A stretch of 64,000 bases of DNA from Streptomyces halobius (GCF_023277745.1 NZ_CP086322.1:496001-560000); one strand, 5' to 3'; numbered from the stretch's first letter, positions 1-9,164 are shown. Notes: generated by a model not told the origin, from the sequence alone. A program made the numbers and translations.

Positions 1-492
1 CGACACATACGCCCCGCAGCGGCAGAGGTTGCCGCTCATCCGCTCCCGGATCTCGTCGGCTGTCAGGGGCGGCACTCCCGCTTCGGGCCGTACGTCGGCG
101 GTCACCGCGCTCGGCCAGCCCGCGGCATGCTCCGCTATCACCGCGAGGGCCGAACAGATCTGGCCCGGGGTGCAGTAGCCGCACTGGTAGCCGTCGAGGT
201 CGAGGAACGCCTGCTGCACCGGATGCAACCGCTCACCGTCCGCCACACCTTCGATGGTGGTGATCGCGCGCCCCTCGGCGGCCACCGCGAGCTGCAGACA
301 GGAGAGGGCTCGGCGGCCGTCGAGCAGTACCGTGCAGGCACCGCACTGGCCCTGGTCGCACCCCTTCTTGGTGCCGGGCAGAGCGAGCCGCTCGCGCAGT
401 GCGTCGAGCAGGGTGGTGCGATGGTCGACGGGCAGCGTGTGCTTCTCGCCGTTGACGTTCAGGGTGATGGCACTGGACGTCGGTGGTGCCAT
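1..492 (-). CDS. (2Fe-2S)-binding subunit of a molybdenum hydroxylase (partial, C-terminus off window)
   Basis: This is the small iron-sulfur subunit of a xanthine dehydrogenase/aldehyde oxidoreductase-type enzyme (YagT/CoxS family). It passes electrons from the molybdopterin subunit to FAD. The 164 visible residues hold both cluster motifs. The N-terminal plant-ferredoxin fold has GCDQGQCGACTVLLDG, with Cys45, Cys50, Cys53 and Cys65. The C-terminal helical domain has YQCGYCTPGQ (Cys104, Cys107) and NLCRCG (Cys157, Cys159). The ATG at 492 begins the natural N-terminus before the ITLNVNGE strand. The gene runs off the left edge close to its expected end (family about 170-210 residues). The FAD and molybdenum subunits would be expected just outside the window. 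The divergent neighbour is a TetR gene whose upstream operators could also control this operon. Confidence 0.9.
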   Translation of the reverse strand, partial: MAPPTSSAITLNVNGEKHTLPVDHRTTLLDALRERLALPGTKKGCDQGQCGACTVLLDGRRALSCLQLAVAAEGRAITTIEGVADGERLHPVQQAFLDLDGYQCGYCTPGQICSALAVIAEHAAGWPSAVTADVRPEAGVPPLTADEIRERMSGNLCRCGAYVS

Positions 493-775
493 GGCAGCCT
501 TCTTTCGCGTGTGTGGTGCTGCGTTCGCGGGTGTGGTGCGCGGCGGGCGTCGAGGCGAGGGCCTGCTGTCGGCGCGGCCGGGCGAGCGTCGAGCGATCCC
601 CGTCACGCGGGAGCGAGGGCTCGGACCCGGCGGTCCCCGCGGACGGCTCGGAAGGAAGTGGCGCTGTACAGAGCGGCGTGAGCTGGGGAACCTGTGGCGG
701 TACGCGGCGGACGGGCTGACGGACGCGGTAGCCACCGGTCGCCCGCCGGCCGCGTCTGCCGCTATGGTGAACCTA

Positions 776-824
776 ACCGGACAATCGTCCGATTTCTTCA
801 GACGCTACCGGACAGTTGTCCGGT
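776..824. promoter_or_regulatory. Two tandem operator-like palindromes upstream of tetR
   Basis: Two aligned 18-mers lie at 776-793 (ACCGGACAATCGTCCGAT) and 807-824 (ACCGGACAGTTGTCCGGT). The second is a palindrome with 8-bp arms and a 2-bp centre; the first keeps a CGGAC/GTCCG core. Their centres are 31 bp apart, about three helical turns, so two dimers would sit on the same DNA face. They lie 48-96 bp before the tetR start and inside the divergent spacer shared with the 2Fe-2S subunit gene. This is the usual layout of TetR autoregulation. Binding by this particular TetR is inference. Confidence 0.7.
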
Positions 825-871
825 TAGCAAGACCGAGCCGGCCGTGACTCCGGATTCCGGAAGGAGGACGA

Positions 872-1456
872 GTGCAGCAGAGGGAAGACGACGCACCCCT
901 GCGCTCGGACGCACAACGGAATCGCGAGCGCATCCTGGAAGTGGCGCTGGCGGAGCTGACCCGCTCAGCAGACGCCCCGCTGAGCTCGATCGCGAAGAAG
1001 GCGGGCGTCGGGCAGGGGACGTTCTACCGCAACTTCCCCAACCGCGAGGCACTCGTCCTGGAGGTCTACCGCTACGAGGTGCAGCAAGTCGCCGACAGCG
1101 CGGCCCAGTTGCTCGACGAGGCCGCCGCGCCGGACCAGGCCCTGCGGGAGTGGATGGACCGCCTCGCCCAGTACGCCATGGCCAAAGCCGGCCTGGCCGA
1201 CGCGCTGCGCAAGGCCACGAGCGCGCACGGCAGCCTGGCCGGACTGGGCCACGGCCCGGTGACATCGGCCGTCGCGCTGCTCCTCAAGGCGAACGAGGAG
1301 GCCGGCACCATCCGCCCGGGAGTGAGCCCCGACGACTTCGTGCTCGCCATCGCCGGGCTCTGGCACATCGACCCGCACAGCGACTGGCGGTCGCGCGCCG
1401 GGCGCCTGCTGGACCTCGTCATGGACGGACTGCGCGCGGGTGTTCCCGGGCGGTGA
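872..1456 (+). CDS. TetR/AcrR family transcriptional regulator
   Basis: A 194-residue one-component repressor. The N-terminal helix-turn-helix covers about residues 12-58 and reads RNRERILEVALAEL, then SSIAKKAGVGQGTFYRNFPNR, the TetR signature with the recognition helix at GVGQGTFYRNF. The C-terminal part (about 70-190) is the ligand-binding and dimerisation domain and does not reveal the ligand. The GTG start at 872 is preceded by a GGAGGA Shine-Dalgarno sequence. It is divergent from the 2Fe-2S oxidoreductase subunit gene, its probable target, and two matching palindromes sit directly upstream. No downstream partner is co-oriented. Confidence 0.93.
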   Translation: MQQREDDAPLRSDAQRNRERILEVALAELTRSADAPLSSIAKKAGVGQGTFYRNFPNREALVLEVYRYEVQQVADSAAQLLDEAAAPDQALREWMDRLAQYAMAKAGLADALRKATSAHGSLAGLGHGPVTSAVALLLKANEEAGTIRPGVSPDDFVLAIAGLWHIDPHSDWRSRAGRLLDLVMDGLRAGVPGR

Positions 1457-1517
1457 GCGCCACAGCCGGGCGGCATTCCGCCCGGCCCGCCCCGGCACAT
1501 CTCAGTGACGCGGCGCG

Positions 1518-1667
1518 TCAGACCCGCAGCGTGCTCCAGTCCAGCAGCCGCTCCGCTTCGCGCTGCGTCCGCTCCGCGGCTTCCCGGCTCTCCGCCACGA
1601 CGTCTCCGTGCTCGTTGACGAGCCAGTCGTAGATCGGCGCGCCGGAGTCGGCTGACTGCGTGGGCAT
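1518..1667 (-). CDS. Small conserved-looking hypothetical protein (49 aa)
   Basis: A short hydrophilic protein starting MPTQSADSGAPIYDWL and ending in the charged helix-forming stretch AERTQREAERLLDW. The start is set by a purine-rich GGGGGAC Shine-Dalgarno sequence 7-8 bases before the ATG at 1667. A longer in-frame reading extends upstream but lacks a ribosome binding site and has poor composition. There is no signal peptide, membrane segment or known motif. The glutamate/arginine-rich C-terminal helix ending in Trp-Ser-Thr looks like a small Streptomyces-type orphan. Function unknown. Confidence 0.6.
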   Translation of the reverse strand: MPTQSADSGAPIYDWLVNEHGDVVAESREAAERTQREAERLLDWSTLRV

Positions 1668-1909
1668 GTCGTGTCCCCCGTGATGTGTCGGTGCTGTGAT
1701 GCTGGTTGCGCTGTGCGTTGAGCTGCTCGGCTTTCGCCGCCACGCTACCCGGCCCGCATCGGCCGAGGCCCCACAGCCCCCCTCGAACGAACACTCGTCC
1801 CCATCGTCACCACATTCTCTCCACACATCGCACACGCCATGTCGGGGCGTCGGGTATCCGCCGGGAGATGACGGTCGCGCCCGCGGACATGGGCCCGGCG
1901 CAGGTGGTC

Positions 1910-1942
1910 GCGGCGCCCGCGGTCACCGACCGCGGGCGCCGC
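1910..1942 (-). terminator. Strong hairpin after csbD-like gene
   Basis: A perfect 15-bp inverted repeat (1910-1924 and 1928-1942) with a 3-base loop begins 5 bases beyond the stop of the csbD-like gene at 1948. Very GC-rich hairpins without a long T tract are common actinobacterial terminators. Direction is assigned from position. Confidence 0.75.
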
Positions 1943-1947
1943 GAGTG

Positions 1948-2121
1948 TCATCGCTTGAAGGTGTGCATTCCCTTTTCCGCCGCCTGCTTCACCCTGCCCC
2001 TGATCTGCTCAGTCCTGCCTTTTCTCTCCAGGCCTTTATTGCCGACGGCCTTCCCCACCGTTTCCTTGGCCTTGCCCTCGATGATCTGGCCGATGTTCCT
2101 GGTCTTCTTTCCGATGCCCAT
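1948..2121 (-). CDS. CsbD family stress-response protein
   Basis: A 57-residue, lysine/arginine-rich, strongly basic protein. The core GQIIEGKAKETVGKAVGN followed by KGRTEQIRGRVKQAAEK is the CsbD repeat pattern (a GK-x-KE-x-GK motif, then a second amphipathic helix). In Bacillus CsbD is a general-stress (sigma-B) protein, and Streptomyces carries several paralogues; the molecular role is unknown. The ATG at 2121 has an AAGGAG ribosome binding site about 6 bases upstream. A strong hairpin terminator follows the stop. It is slightly shorter than most family members (about 60-70 residues) and ends in FKR. Confidence 0.85.
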   Translation of the reverse strand: MGIGKKTRNIGQIIEGKAKETVGKAVGNKGLERKGRTEQIRGRVKQAAEKGMHTFKR

Positions 2122-2270
2122 GCCGTACTCCTTCAGCGTCTTCGGCCGATGTCCCCAGGACTCGACCGGCTACCCTCACTAGCCGTCTCACCAGCCCGTC
2201 TCTGCACGGCGCAGGGAACGTCCGGTCAGCAAGCCCTCGCCGCAATCAAGATGACGTGGCATCACTTCGC

Positions 2271-3404
2271 TCACCTGCGCTCCGATCCCGTCCATCGCAG
2301 AATGGCGCCCAGTCCCCCGGCCGGGGCGTTTTCCGGTTCGCGCACCACCACCGCATCGGCGCCGTTCGCCACGGCCGAGCGCACCAGCGCGTCGTCCGCG
2401 CGCACCGCAGCCGGATGCGCCTCGCCCAGGTAATGGAGTTCCGAGCTGCGCACAGCCAGTTGGTCCGGGTCCGGGCCGACCCAGACCTGCCGTGCCGTAT
2501 CCGGGCCGTGGCTGACGAGCAGCGTATCGATCCGGTGTTCCCGGGCCGCCTCGACCAGGGAAGGCACGCCCTCCGCGGCGTACGGCTGCTCGCCGCCCGC
2601 GGGCTCGGCACGCGCGCGGAAGCGGCCCGTCACCTCGGCGACGTGCTCAAGCTCCTGGACGGCCTGGACCTGGGCGATGTCCCGCTCCAGTACCACGCCA
2701 TCTGTGCCAGGCCCCCGCCGGCCGTGCGTGCTCTCGTACGTCATGGCACGCATCCGCTCAGGGAGCTTCTCGTGCACCGACCTGCGCTCACGCGGATCAC
2801 CGACCAGCAGCAGCGCCGCGGCTCCGCTCTTCTCGAACACCTCGCGCGCCTTGTCGGCGATCTCCCGGGCGTTGTGCTCCCACGTCTCCTCCGCCTTGAA
2901 CTGGAAGTGGCGCTCGGACCAGTCGATCCGGCCCGCTCGATGGATCGCCCATTCGACGCCGGTGACCTGTCCGGCATCGTCGCTGCCACGGCCGCTGTGC
3001 AGTTCGAAGTCCGCTCCGGTCTTGTCCACCGAGACGAGCAGGCAGACCGGATCGTCGCCGACCGCTTCGATCAAGGGCGTCATCCGGGCGACCGGTCCCC
3101 ATGACACGGACGGTGCCGCCGGAGGCCCCGGAAGCGGGGTGTCGAGGACGACCTCGCCATCGGCGGCGAACAACGCGCGGCCGGCTTCCGTCGCCGGCTC
3201 GCCGGTGCGCTCGACGGCCAGGGCCTTCTCCACCGCGCCGCAGGTGGCGTCGTCCGCGCCGAGTTCGGCCAGCCTGGCGGCGGCCGCCCGTGCCGTGAGC
3301 GTCAGCTGCTTGGCCGCGTACTCGGTGTCGTGGGAGGTATCGGCGTAGACCGATGCCCAGGGCCCTGGTCGCTCGGTGAGCGGTCGAAGGAGCGAGAGTT
3401 GCAT
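2271..3404 (-). CDS. Bacterial eRF1-like (baeRF / Vms1-type) protein, Rv2629-like
   Basis: 377 residues. It begins MQLSLLRPLTERPGPWASVY, the opening typical of actinobacterial proteins related to mycobacterial Rv2629 and now grouped with archaeo-eukaryotic release factor-like (baeRF/Vms1-Ankzf1) proteins. The middle domain (about 120-260) contains CLLVSVDKTGADFELH and AALLLVGDPRERRSVHEKLP, the beta-strand pattern of the eRF1 central fold. The C-terminal part (about 285-375) is eRF1 domain 3-like, with IDTLLVSHG and ADAVVVREPENAPAGGLGAILRW. Family members are proposed to act on ribosome-bound peptidyl-tRNA or during dormancy or stress. An AGGAGG site precedes the ATG at 3404. It stands alone, with csbD, another stress-type gene, nearby. 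Confidence 0.85.
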   Translation of the reverse strand: MQLSLLRPLTERPGPWASVYADTSHDTEYAAKQLTLTARAAAARLAELGADDATCGAVEKALAVERTGEPATEAGRALFAADGEVVLDTPLPGPPAAPSVSWGPVARMTPLIEAVGDDPVCLLVSVDKTGADFELHSGRGSDDAGQVTGVEWAIHRAGRIDWSERHFQFKAEETWEHNAREIADKAREVFEKSGAAALLLVGDPRERRSVHEKLPERMRAMTYESTHGRRGPGTDGVVLERDIAQVQAVQELEHVAEVTGRFRARAEPAGGEQPYAAEGVPSLVEAAREHRIDTLLVSHGPDTARQVWVGPDPDQLAVRSSELHYLGEAHPAAVRADDALVRSAVANGADAVVVREPENAPAGGLGAILRWTGSERR

Positions 3405-3583
3405 GGCGCTGCCTCCTAGGACTTTCTCGAATGCGCGGTTGCGCGTACTGGCCGTCCTACGGGTTCCTTGTCGATGACCTGCAACTTGTGCGTCCTGAGA
3501 TGTCCCTCGGACACAAGCCTGGCACACCTTCCCCGGTTTCCGCCTGACGGCGGCGGAGCACCCTTCATGGTGTCGACGCGGTG

Positions 3584-5638
3584 TCAGTGCGCCAGGGCCG
3601 GGATAATGCCGCCGGCCAGAACCGCGTCGCGCTGGCGAGCGGAGAGGCGATGGCGCACCACGTATGCCTCGTCCCGCGTGATGTTGGTGAGCTGGAGCGT
3701 CGGTTCCGCGTCGGCGGCGAGGGCCGCATGCAGATGCGTCAACCGCAACTGATCTTCCACCTCGATACGTTCGTAATCGGTGGGGTCGTCGAATTCCAGG
3801 GGCAGCACACCGAAATTGACGAGGTTCTGCCAATGAATGCGGGCGTACGACTTGGCGAGCACGACTCGCAGTCCGAGGTAACGCGGAGTGATCGCGGCAT
3901 GCTCGCGGGACGAGCCCTGACCGTAATTGTCGCCGGCGATGACGAAATGGCCTCTGCTGACCGCCTTGGCATCGGCCGCCCGCCGCGGATAGCCGGCGTC
4001 GATCCGGGTGAAGGTGAATTCGGCCAGCTTCGGCACGTTGGACCGGTACGGCAACGCCCTGGCCCCGGCCGGGGAGATCTCGTCGGTCGAGACATTGTCA
4101 CCGGCCTTGAGCAGTACCGGGCCCTCGATGCTCTCCGGCAGCGCGTCGAAGTCCGGCAGCGTGGAAATATTGGGGCCGCGGTCGAGAGCGACCCGCGCGG
4201 CTTCGGCAGGGGGCAGCGGAGCTTCCAGCATGGCGTTGTTGACGGACACCCGCTCCGGCAGCCGTAGTGCGGGGACCGCTGCCGACTCCCGCTCGGCCCA
4301 GTCGCGTGGATCGGTGATGACGCCGGTGAGCGCGGAGGCCGCGGCCGTCTCCGGGGAACAGAGCCATACCGCGTCGTCCTCGGTACCGGACCGGCCGGGA
4401 AAGTTACGGGGGAACGTCCGCAGCGAATTGCGCCCGGCGGCCGGGGCCTGCCCCATACCGATGCACCCCAGACAACCCGACTGGTGCATCCGCGCACCCG
4501 CCGCGATCAGGTCGAATGTCGCGCCGAGCTGTGTCATGTCCTGAAGGATTTCGCGGGAGGCGGGATTGATGTCGAAACTGACGCCGGGCGCGGTCTGCCG
4601 TCCTTTCACCATGGCCGAGGGCATCAGGAGGTCCCGCAGCCCCGGATTCGCCGACGACCCGATGACCACCTGCCCGACCGGCTCACCGGCCACCTCCCGT
4701 ACGGGCACGACATTGCCCGGAGAGCTGGGCCGGGCGATCAGCGGCTGCAGCGTGGAGAGGTCGATTTCCTCCTCCAGGTCGTAGGTGGCATCCGGGCCGG
4801 TGACGAGTTCCGTGAAGTCGTCCGCACGTCCCACCGACCCGAGAAAGCCGTACACGGCGTCGTCCGACGGGAACACCGTGGTGGTGGCCCCCAGCTCGGC
4901 GCCCATATTGGCGATGACATGGCGATCCATGGCGGTCAGGGAGCTCAGCCCCGGCCCGTGATATTCCAGCACCCGCTGAACGCCACGACGCACGCCGTGG
5001 CGGCGCAGCATCTCCAGAATGACGTCCTTCGCACTGACCCATGGCGGTAGTTCGCCCGTCAACCGGATGCCCCAGATGCGGGGCATGGTGAGATGCAGGG
5101 GCCGTCCCGCCATGGCCAGCGCAACTTCCAGGCCGCCGGTGCCCACTGCCAGCATTCCCAGCGCGCCACCCGCGCAGGTATGTGAATCGGAGCCGATCAG
5201 GATCTTGCCGGGAACTCCGAAATGCTGCATATGCGTCGGGTGCGATACGCCGTTTCCGGGTTTCGAATACCAGATTCCGAAGCGTCGCGCCGCCGAGCGG
5301 AGAAACGCGTGATCCTCGGCGTTCCGCTCATCCGCCTGCAGAATGTTGTGGTCCACATACTGCACGCTGACCTCGGTCCTCACCCGGTCCAGGTCCAACG
5401 CGTCCAGTTCCTGCATCACGAGCGTCCCGGTCGCGTCCTGGGTGAGCGTCTGGTCCACCCGCAGCGCGATCTCCTCGCCCGGCTCCATACGGCCGGAGAC
5501 CAGATGGGATGCGATCAGCTGCTGCGCGACGGTTCCGCTCGCGGTTGCCGTCGCGGCTGGCTCCCGGGGTGCGTTCGCGGTTGCCTTCGAAGTCGCGTGC
5601 TCGGTGGCGTTCGCGGGTACCGGATTCCTGGCCCCCAT
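3584..5638 (-). CDS. Aconitate hydratase family protein, short form
   Basis: A 684-residue 4Fe-4S hydro-lyase of the aconitase superfamily, expected to isomerise citrate/isocitrate or a related tricarboxylate. The N-terminal catalytic half has GSDSHTCAGGALGMLAVG near residue 150 with the first cluster cysteine. The pair in GCLGCIGMG (about 388-391) supplies the other two ligands. The C-terminal swivel domain has GDNYGQGSSREHAA, containing the catalytic serine. It is well under the roughly 900 residues of classical AcnA and lacks the long linker. The first 38 residues are an Ala/Thr-rich low-complexity extension. GGGGAG precedes the ATG at 5638. It is probably a second aconitase paralogue or a pathway-specific isomerase; homoaconitase-like activity cannot be excluded. 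It is divergent from the PEP-synthase-like gene. Confidence 0.88.
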   Translation of the reverse strand: MGARNPVPANATEHATSKATANAPREPAATATASGTVAQQLIASHLVSGRMEPGEEIALRVDQTLTQDATGTLVMQELDALDLDRVRTEVSVQYVDHNILQADERNAEDHAFLRSAARRFGIWYSKPGNGVSHPTHMQHFGVPGKILIGSDSHTCAGGALGMLAVGTGGLEVALAMAGRPLHLTMPRIWGIRLTGELPPWVSAKDVILEMLRRHGVRRGVQRVLEYHGPGLSSLTAMDRHVIANMGAELGATTTVFPSDDAVYGFLGSVGRADDFTELVTGPDATYDLEEEIDLSTLQPLIARPSSPGNVVPVREVAGEPVGQVVIGSSANPGLRDLLMPSAMVKGRQTAPGVSFDINPASREILQDMTQLGATFDLIAAGARMHQSGCLGCIGMGQAPAAGRNSLRTFPRNFPGRSGTEDDAVWLCSPETAAASALTGVITDPRDWAERESAAVPALRLPERVSVNNAMLEAPLPPAEAARVALDRGPNISTLPDFDALPESIEGPVLLKAGDNVSTDEISPAGARALPYRSNVPKLAEFTFTRIDAGYPRRAADAKAVSRGHFVIAGDNYGQGSSREHAAITPRYLGLRVVLAKSYARIHWQNLVNFGVLPLEFDDPTDYERIEVEDQLRLTHLHAALAADAEPTLQLTNITRDEAYVVRHRLSARQRDAVLAGGIIPALAH

Positions 5639-5897
5639 CGGTCGCTCCCCTCATCCGCAGGGGACACGCACGCCCGGATTCGACCATGCGGCCGGTGTCA
5701 CGCCTGCTGTCCGGACGCACACCCCTCCCCTCCAGTCTCCCCTCGCGGCGGCGGTTCGGCCATCCGCGCCCTTGCGCGCGGACCGGACAGCGGACGGGAC
5801 GGACCAGCCACCGCTCCCCCTCCCACGAAACCGGCCTGCCACCCGCATGGCAGCCGCACGGATGCACCTCGCGACGGAACGGACCAGGCTGGGAAAG

Positions 5898-8405
5898 ATG
5901 CCCCCGACCGAGGACCATGTCGTCCCGCTGGACCGGCTGACCCGCACCGACGTGGGTCTGGCCGGCGGTAAGGCCGCCTGTCTGGGAGAGCTGGTCCGCG
6001 GAGGATTTCCCGTACCGCCCGGATTCGTGGTGACCACCGCGGCGTACCGGCAGCCGGATCTCAGCCGGTACGACGTGACCGAGGGCAGGACCGCGGGAGA
6101 GACCACGGGCGGGGGCGGCACCACCACCGCGGGCGAGGCCGTCCGCACGGCCATCATCGAAGCCCCCGTTCCGGAGGACGTGGCGGAGGCGGTGCGTACG
6201 GCGTACCGGGATCTCGGCGGCGGCCCGGTCGCGGTGCGATCCAGCGCCACCACGGAGGATCTGCCCGAGGCGGCGTTCGCCGGTCAGCTGGACACCTTTC
6301 TCAACGTCATCGGCGAGCAGAGCCTCCTCGACGCGGTCCGCCGCTGCTGGGCCTCGCTGTGGACGGCCCGCGCCATCGACTACCGCGACAGCCGCGGTAT
6401 CGACCACGGTCGGGCGAGGATCGCCGTGGTCGTACAGCGCATGGTGCGCGCCGAGTTCGCGGGTGTCGCGTTCACCAGCGATCCCGTGACCGGCGACCGG
6501 CACACGATGATCATCGACGCGAACCCCGGACTGGGCGAGGCGGTGGTCTCCGGCCTGGTCACCGCCGAGCACATCGTGGTCGACACACGGCGCTCGCGGG
6601 TGGCCGGCCGCAGCGCCGGACGTGGTGAGGTCGTGGTGCGTCCCCGCGCGGAGGGCGGCACCGAGCGGGTGGCCGAGCGCCCCGTGGAGGCGGCACTGCC
6701 CACGCCGGCGGTGTGGCGGCTGGTACGGATCGGCCGGGACGTCGAGCGGCACTTCGGCCGGCCCCAGGACATCGAATGGGCCTGGGCCGAAGGGACCGCG
6801 TACGTCCTGCAGACACGCCCGGTCACCGCGCTGCCCGGGCAGCCCGCCGAACCGGGGCGCGTCCAACGGATGATGGACGCGATGCTCCGGGAGGTCGTGC
6901 CGGTCCGCCCGTACCCGATCGATATGACGGCATGGGCGTCCCCACTGGTCGGATTGGTCGAGAAGACGGTGCGCGCCACCGGTATCACGGTTCAGCCGCT
7001 GGACCGGATGTTCGTCGAGGAGGGCGGTGTGGTGGCCCGCCTGGAGCTCACCTGGCCGAGGCTCAACCGGCACGCGCTGTCGGCCCCGGTGCGTCTCGTG
7101 CGCGGTGCCCGCCGCTACGACCCCGGCCGGTGGCGGTCCGATCCGATGGTCGACGCGATGCAGCGGCACGCCCACGAACTGCGGGCACGGGACATCGGCG
7201 GCGCCTCCTGGCCGGAGCTGGTGGCCCTGCTGCAGGAAGGTCCGAGGATCGCGGCCGCGGGAATCGAACTACGGCTGCGCTACATTCCCCGCACCGCCCT
7301 GGCACTCGGGGGCCTGTACGTCACCCTGACCGTGCTGCGTCGACGCCGGCTGATGGGCGCGCTGCTCTCCGGCGTCGATACCTTCACCACCGACGCGAAC
7401 CACGCGCTGGAGGACCTGGCGGCCATCATCCGGGCCGACCCCGGCCTCTCGGCGACGTTCGCCGACCACACCCCCGACGAACTGCTCGCCGCCCTCCGCC
7501 CCTCGGCTCCGTCCTTCCTCGCCGACTTCCACACATTCCTCGACCACTACGGGCACCGCGACACCACCACACCGCTCCTGATCACCCAGCCGGCCTGGCG
7601 GGACAGACCGGAGGTGATCCTGGGCATACTGAAGGGACTGGCCGCGCAGCCCCCGCCGCCGGCCGGACCGCACCCCGGCGAGCAGGCCGAACAGGAGCTG
7701 TTCGGCCACCCCTTGCTCCGCCGGGCACCGGCCCCGCTGCGGACGGCGGTCCGGACGCTGCTGCGGCAGGCCCGTTGGTTTCAGCAGGTCCGCGACGACA
7801 CACGCTTCCTGCTGGTGCTCCCCTTGCCCACCATGCGGCAGGCGCTCCTGGAGATGGGCCGCAGACTCGTCGCGGCCGGGGTGCTCGACACCGACCAGGA
7901 CATCTTCCACCTACGCCTGAACGAGCTTGATTTCGCCGGCACTTGGCCACCGGAACCGGAACGCCGCGCCGACCTCCGGGAGCGCGCGACACGGCGCAAG
8001 GCCAAGCGCGCCGAACTCGCCGGCACACCGCTCGTTCCCACGCACCCGGTCAGCGAGCCGAGCGGAGACGTCGTACTGCGCGGAACACCGGGCAGCGCCG
8101 GCCTCGCCGACGGCCCGGTCCGCGTCATCCACGGCACGGAGGAGTTCGCCAACCTCCGCAACGGGGACGTCCTCGTCGCCACCTACACCAGCCCCGCCTG
8201 GACGCCGCTCTTCCGGCGGGCGGCAGCCGTGGTCGTCGACACCGGCGGCGTGGTCTCCCATGCGGCAATCGTGGCCCGGGAGTACGGAATCCCCGCCGTC
8301 ATGGCCACCGTCCATGCCACGGCACGTCTCACCGACGGCCAACGGGTACGGGTCGATGGGGATGACGGGGTGGTCCGGCTCCTGCCCGGGGCCGACGCCG
8401 GATGA
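5898..8405 (+). CDS. PEP-utilising dikinase-family enzyme (PEP synthase / rifampin phosphotransferase-like)
   Basis: 835 residues in three domains. An N-terminal ATP-grasp domain (about 1-325) carries AVRSSATTEDLPEAAFAGQ and the DIEWAWAEG/VLQTRPVT close. A variable central domain (about 330-715) is rich in charged helices. The C-terminal swivelling phosphohistidine domain (about 740-830) has TGGVVSHAAIVAREYGIPAV with the phospho-acceptor His near 788. This ATP-grasp/central/His order and size match rifampin phosphotransferase (Rph) and uncharacterised PEP-synthase relatives. PPDK and PEPS instead end with a TIM barrel, absent here. It would move the beta-phosphate of ATP to pyruvate or a small acceptor. 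Start chosen at ATG 5898 (GGGAAAG upstream; MPPTEDHVVPLDRL is the family N-terminus); an in-frame ATG lies at 5848. The stop overlaps a downstream ATG by ATGA. Confidence 0.82.
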   Translation: MPPTEDHVVPLDRLTRTDVGLAGGKAACLGELVRGGFPVPPGFVVTTAAYRQPDLSRYDVTEGRTAGETTGGGGTTTAGEAVRTAIIEAPVPEDVAEAVRTAYRDLGGGPVAVRSSATTEDLPEAAFAGQLDTFLNVIGEQSLLDAVRRCWASLWTARAIDYRDSRGIDHGRARIAVVVQRMVRAEFAGVAFTSDPVTGDRHTMIIDANPGLGEAVVSGLVTAEHIVVDTRRSRVAGRSAGRGEVVVRPRAEGGTERVAERPVEAALPTPAVWRLVRIGRDVERHFGRPQDIEWAWAEGTAYVLQTRPVTALPGQPAEPGRVQRMMDAMLREVVPVRPYPIDMTAWASPLVGLVEKTVRATGITVQPLDRMFVEEGGVVARLELTWPRLNRHALSAPVRLVRGARRYDPGRWRSDPMVDAMQRHAHELRARDIGGASWPELVALLQEGPRIAAAGIELRLRYIPRTALALGGLYVTLTVLRRRRLMGALLSGVDTFTTDANHALEDLAAIIRADPGLSATFADHTPDELLAALRPSAPSFLADFHTFLDHYGHRDTTTPLLITQPAWRDRPEVILGILKGLAAQPPPPAGPHPGEQAEQELFGHPLLRRAPAPLRTAVRTLLRQARWFQQVRDDTRFLLVLPLPTMRQALLEMGRRLVAAGVLDTDQDIFHLRLNELDFAGTWPPEPERRADLRERATRRKAKRAELAGTPLVPTHPVSEPSGDVVLRGTPGSAGLADGPVRVIHGTEEFANLRNGDVLVATYTSPAWTPLFRRAAAVVVDTGGVVSHAAIVAREYGIPAVMATVHATARLTDGQRVRVDGDDGVVRLLPGADAG

Positions 8406-9081
8406 GCGTGGCACGGCACGGTTGTCGACGATGCACGACGCGCCACCGGTGTACGGGACGAGGCCGCGCAGCAGCGCCATGTCCCCGCGCTCGCGGGGCG
8501 CATGCGCTGCTCATGAGCACGTACCAGGCCCGGGGCGATGTCTGCGACCGGCTGCTGGACGCGCTGCCGCCGCTGCTGGTCGTCCCGGACGAGAGCGAGC
8601 ACTGTGCCATCCTCGGCCTGGTCGCGGCGGAGATCACCCGGACGCTCCGGGGCAGCAGGTCGTCATGGACCGGATACTGGACCCGTTGCTGGTGGCCACC
8701 CTGCGCGAGTGGTTCGAGCGACCCGAGGCCAACACCCCGGGCTGGTACCGCGCGTTGGGCGACCGGGTCGTCGGCACCGCGCCGCGCCTGCTGCACGACG
8801 GCCCGTCCCATCCCTGGACGGTCGCGTCCCTCGCCGCGAAGGCCGGCGTCTCCCGTGCCTCGTTCGCCCGCCGCTTCACCGCACCGGTCGGCGAGCCGCC
8901 CATGTCCTACCTCACCGGTTGGCGCATCTCGCCGGCCACGGATCTGCTCCGCCGGCCGGATGCCACGATCGGCTCGGTCACCCGCCAGGTCGGATACGCC
9001 AACGCCTTCGCCCTGAGCAGCGCGTTCAAGCGGCTGCGCGGCATCAGCCCGAGCGCCCACCGGGCTGCCGTGACCTCCTGA
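8402..9081 (+). pseudogene. AraC family regulator remnant, frameshifted
   Basis: Two reading frames together spell the C-terminal two-thirds of an AraC regulator with a cupin-type sensor. From about 8501, frame 1 reads STYQARGDVCDRLLDALPP and LVVPDESEHCAILGLVAAEI. At 8640/8641 it must switch frame to DAPGQQVVMDRILDPLLVAT, followed by the HTH pair WTVASLAAKAGVSRASFARRF and SVTRQVGYANAFALSSAFKR. One extra base at this point would restore the frame. Most of the N-terminal cupin region is unrecognisable. The frame-1 ATG at 8402 overlaps the stop of the preceding enzyme. It is either a decayed gene or, less likely, a single-base sequencing error in an already truncated gene. Confidence 0.8.
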
Positions 9082-9164
9082 GGGGGCTTGCGGTTTCCGC
9101 TGCGTCAACTTCTACGGTCTTGTGTGTGGCCGGAAAGACCGGCCCGGCAATGGGAGGCACGGCA

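Noticed and set aside
254..847. Long plus-strand open frame over the 2Fe-2S gene and tetR spacer
   Set aside because: Antisense shadow of a clear conserved minus-strand gene, Arg/Ser-rich, no ribosome binding site, and it runs through the operators.
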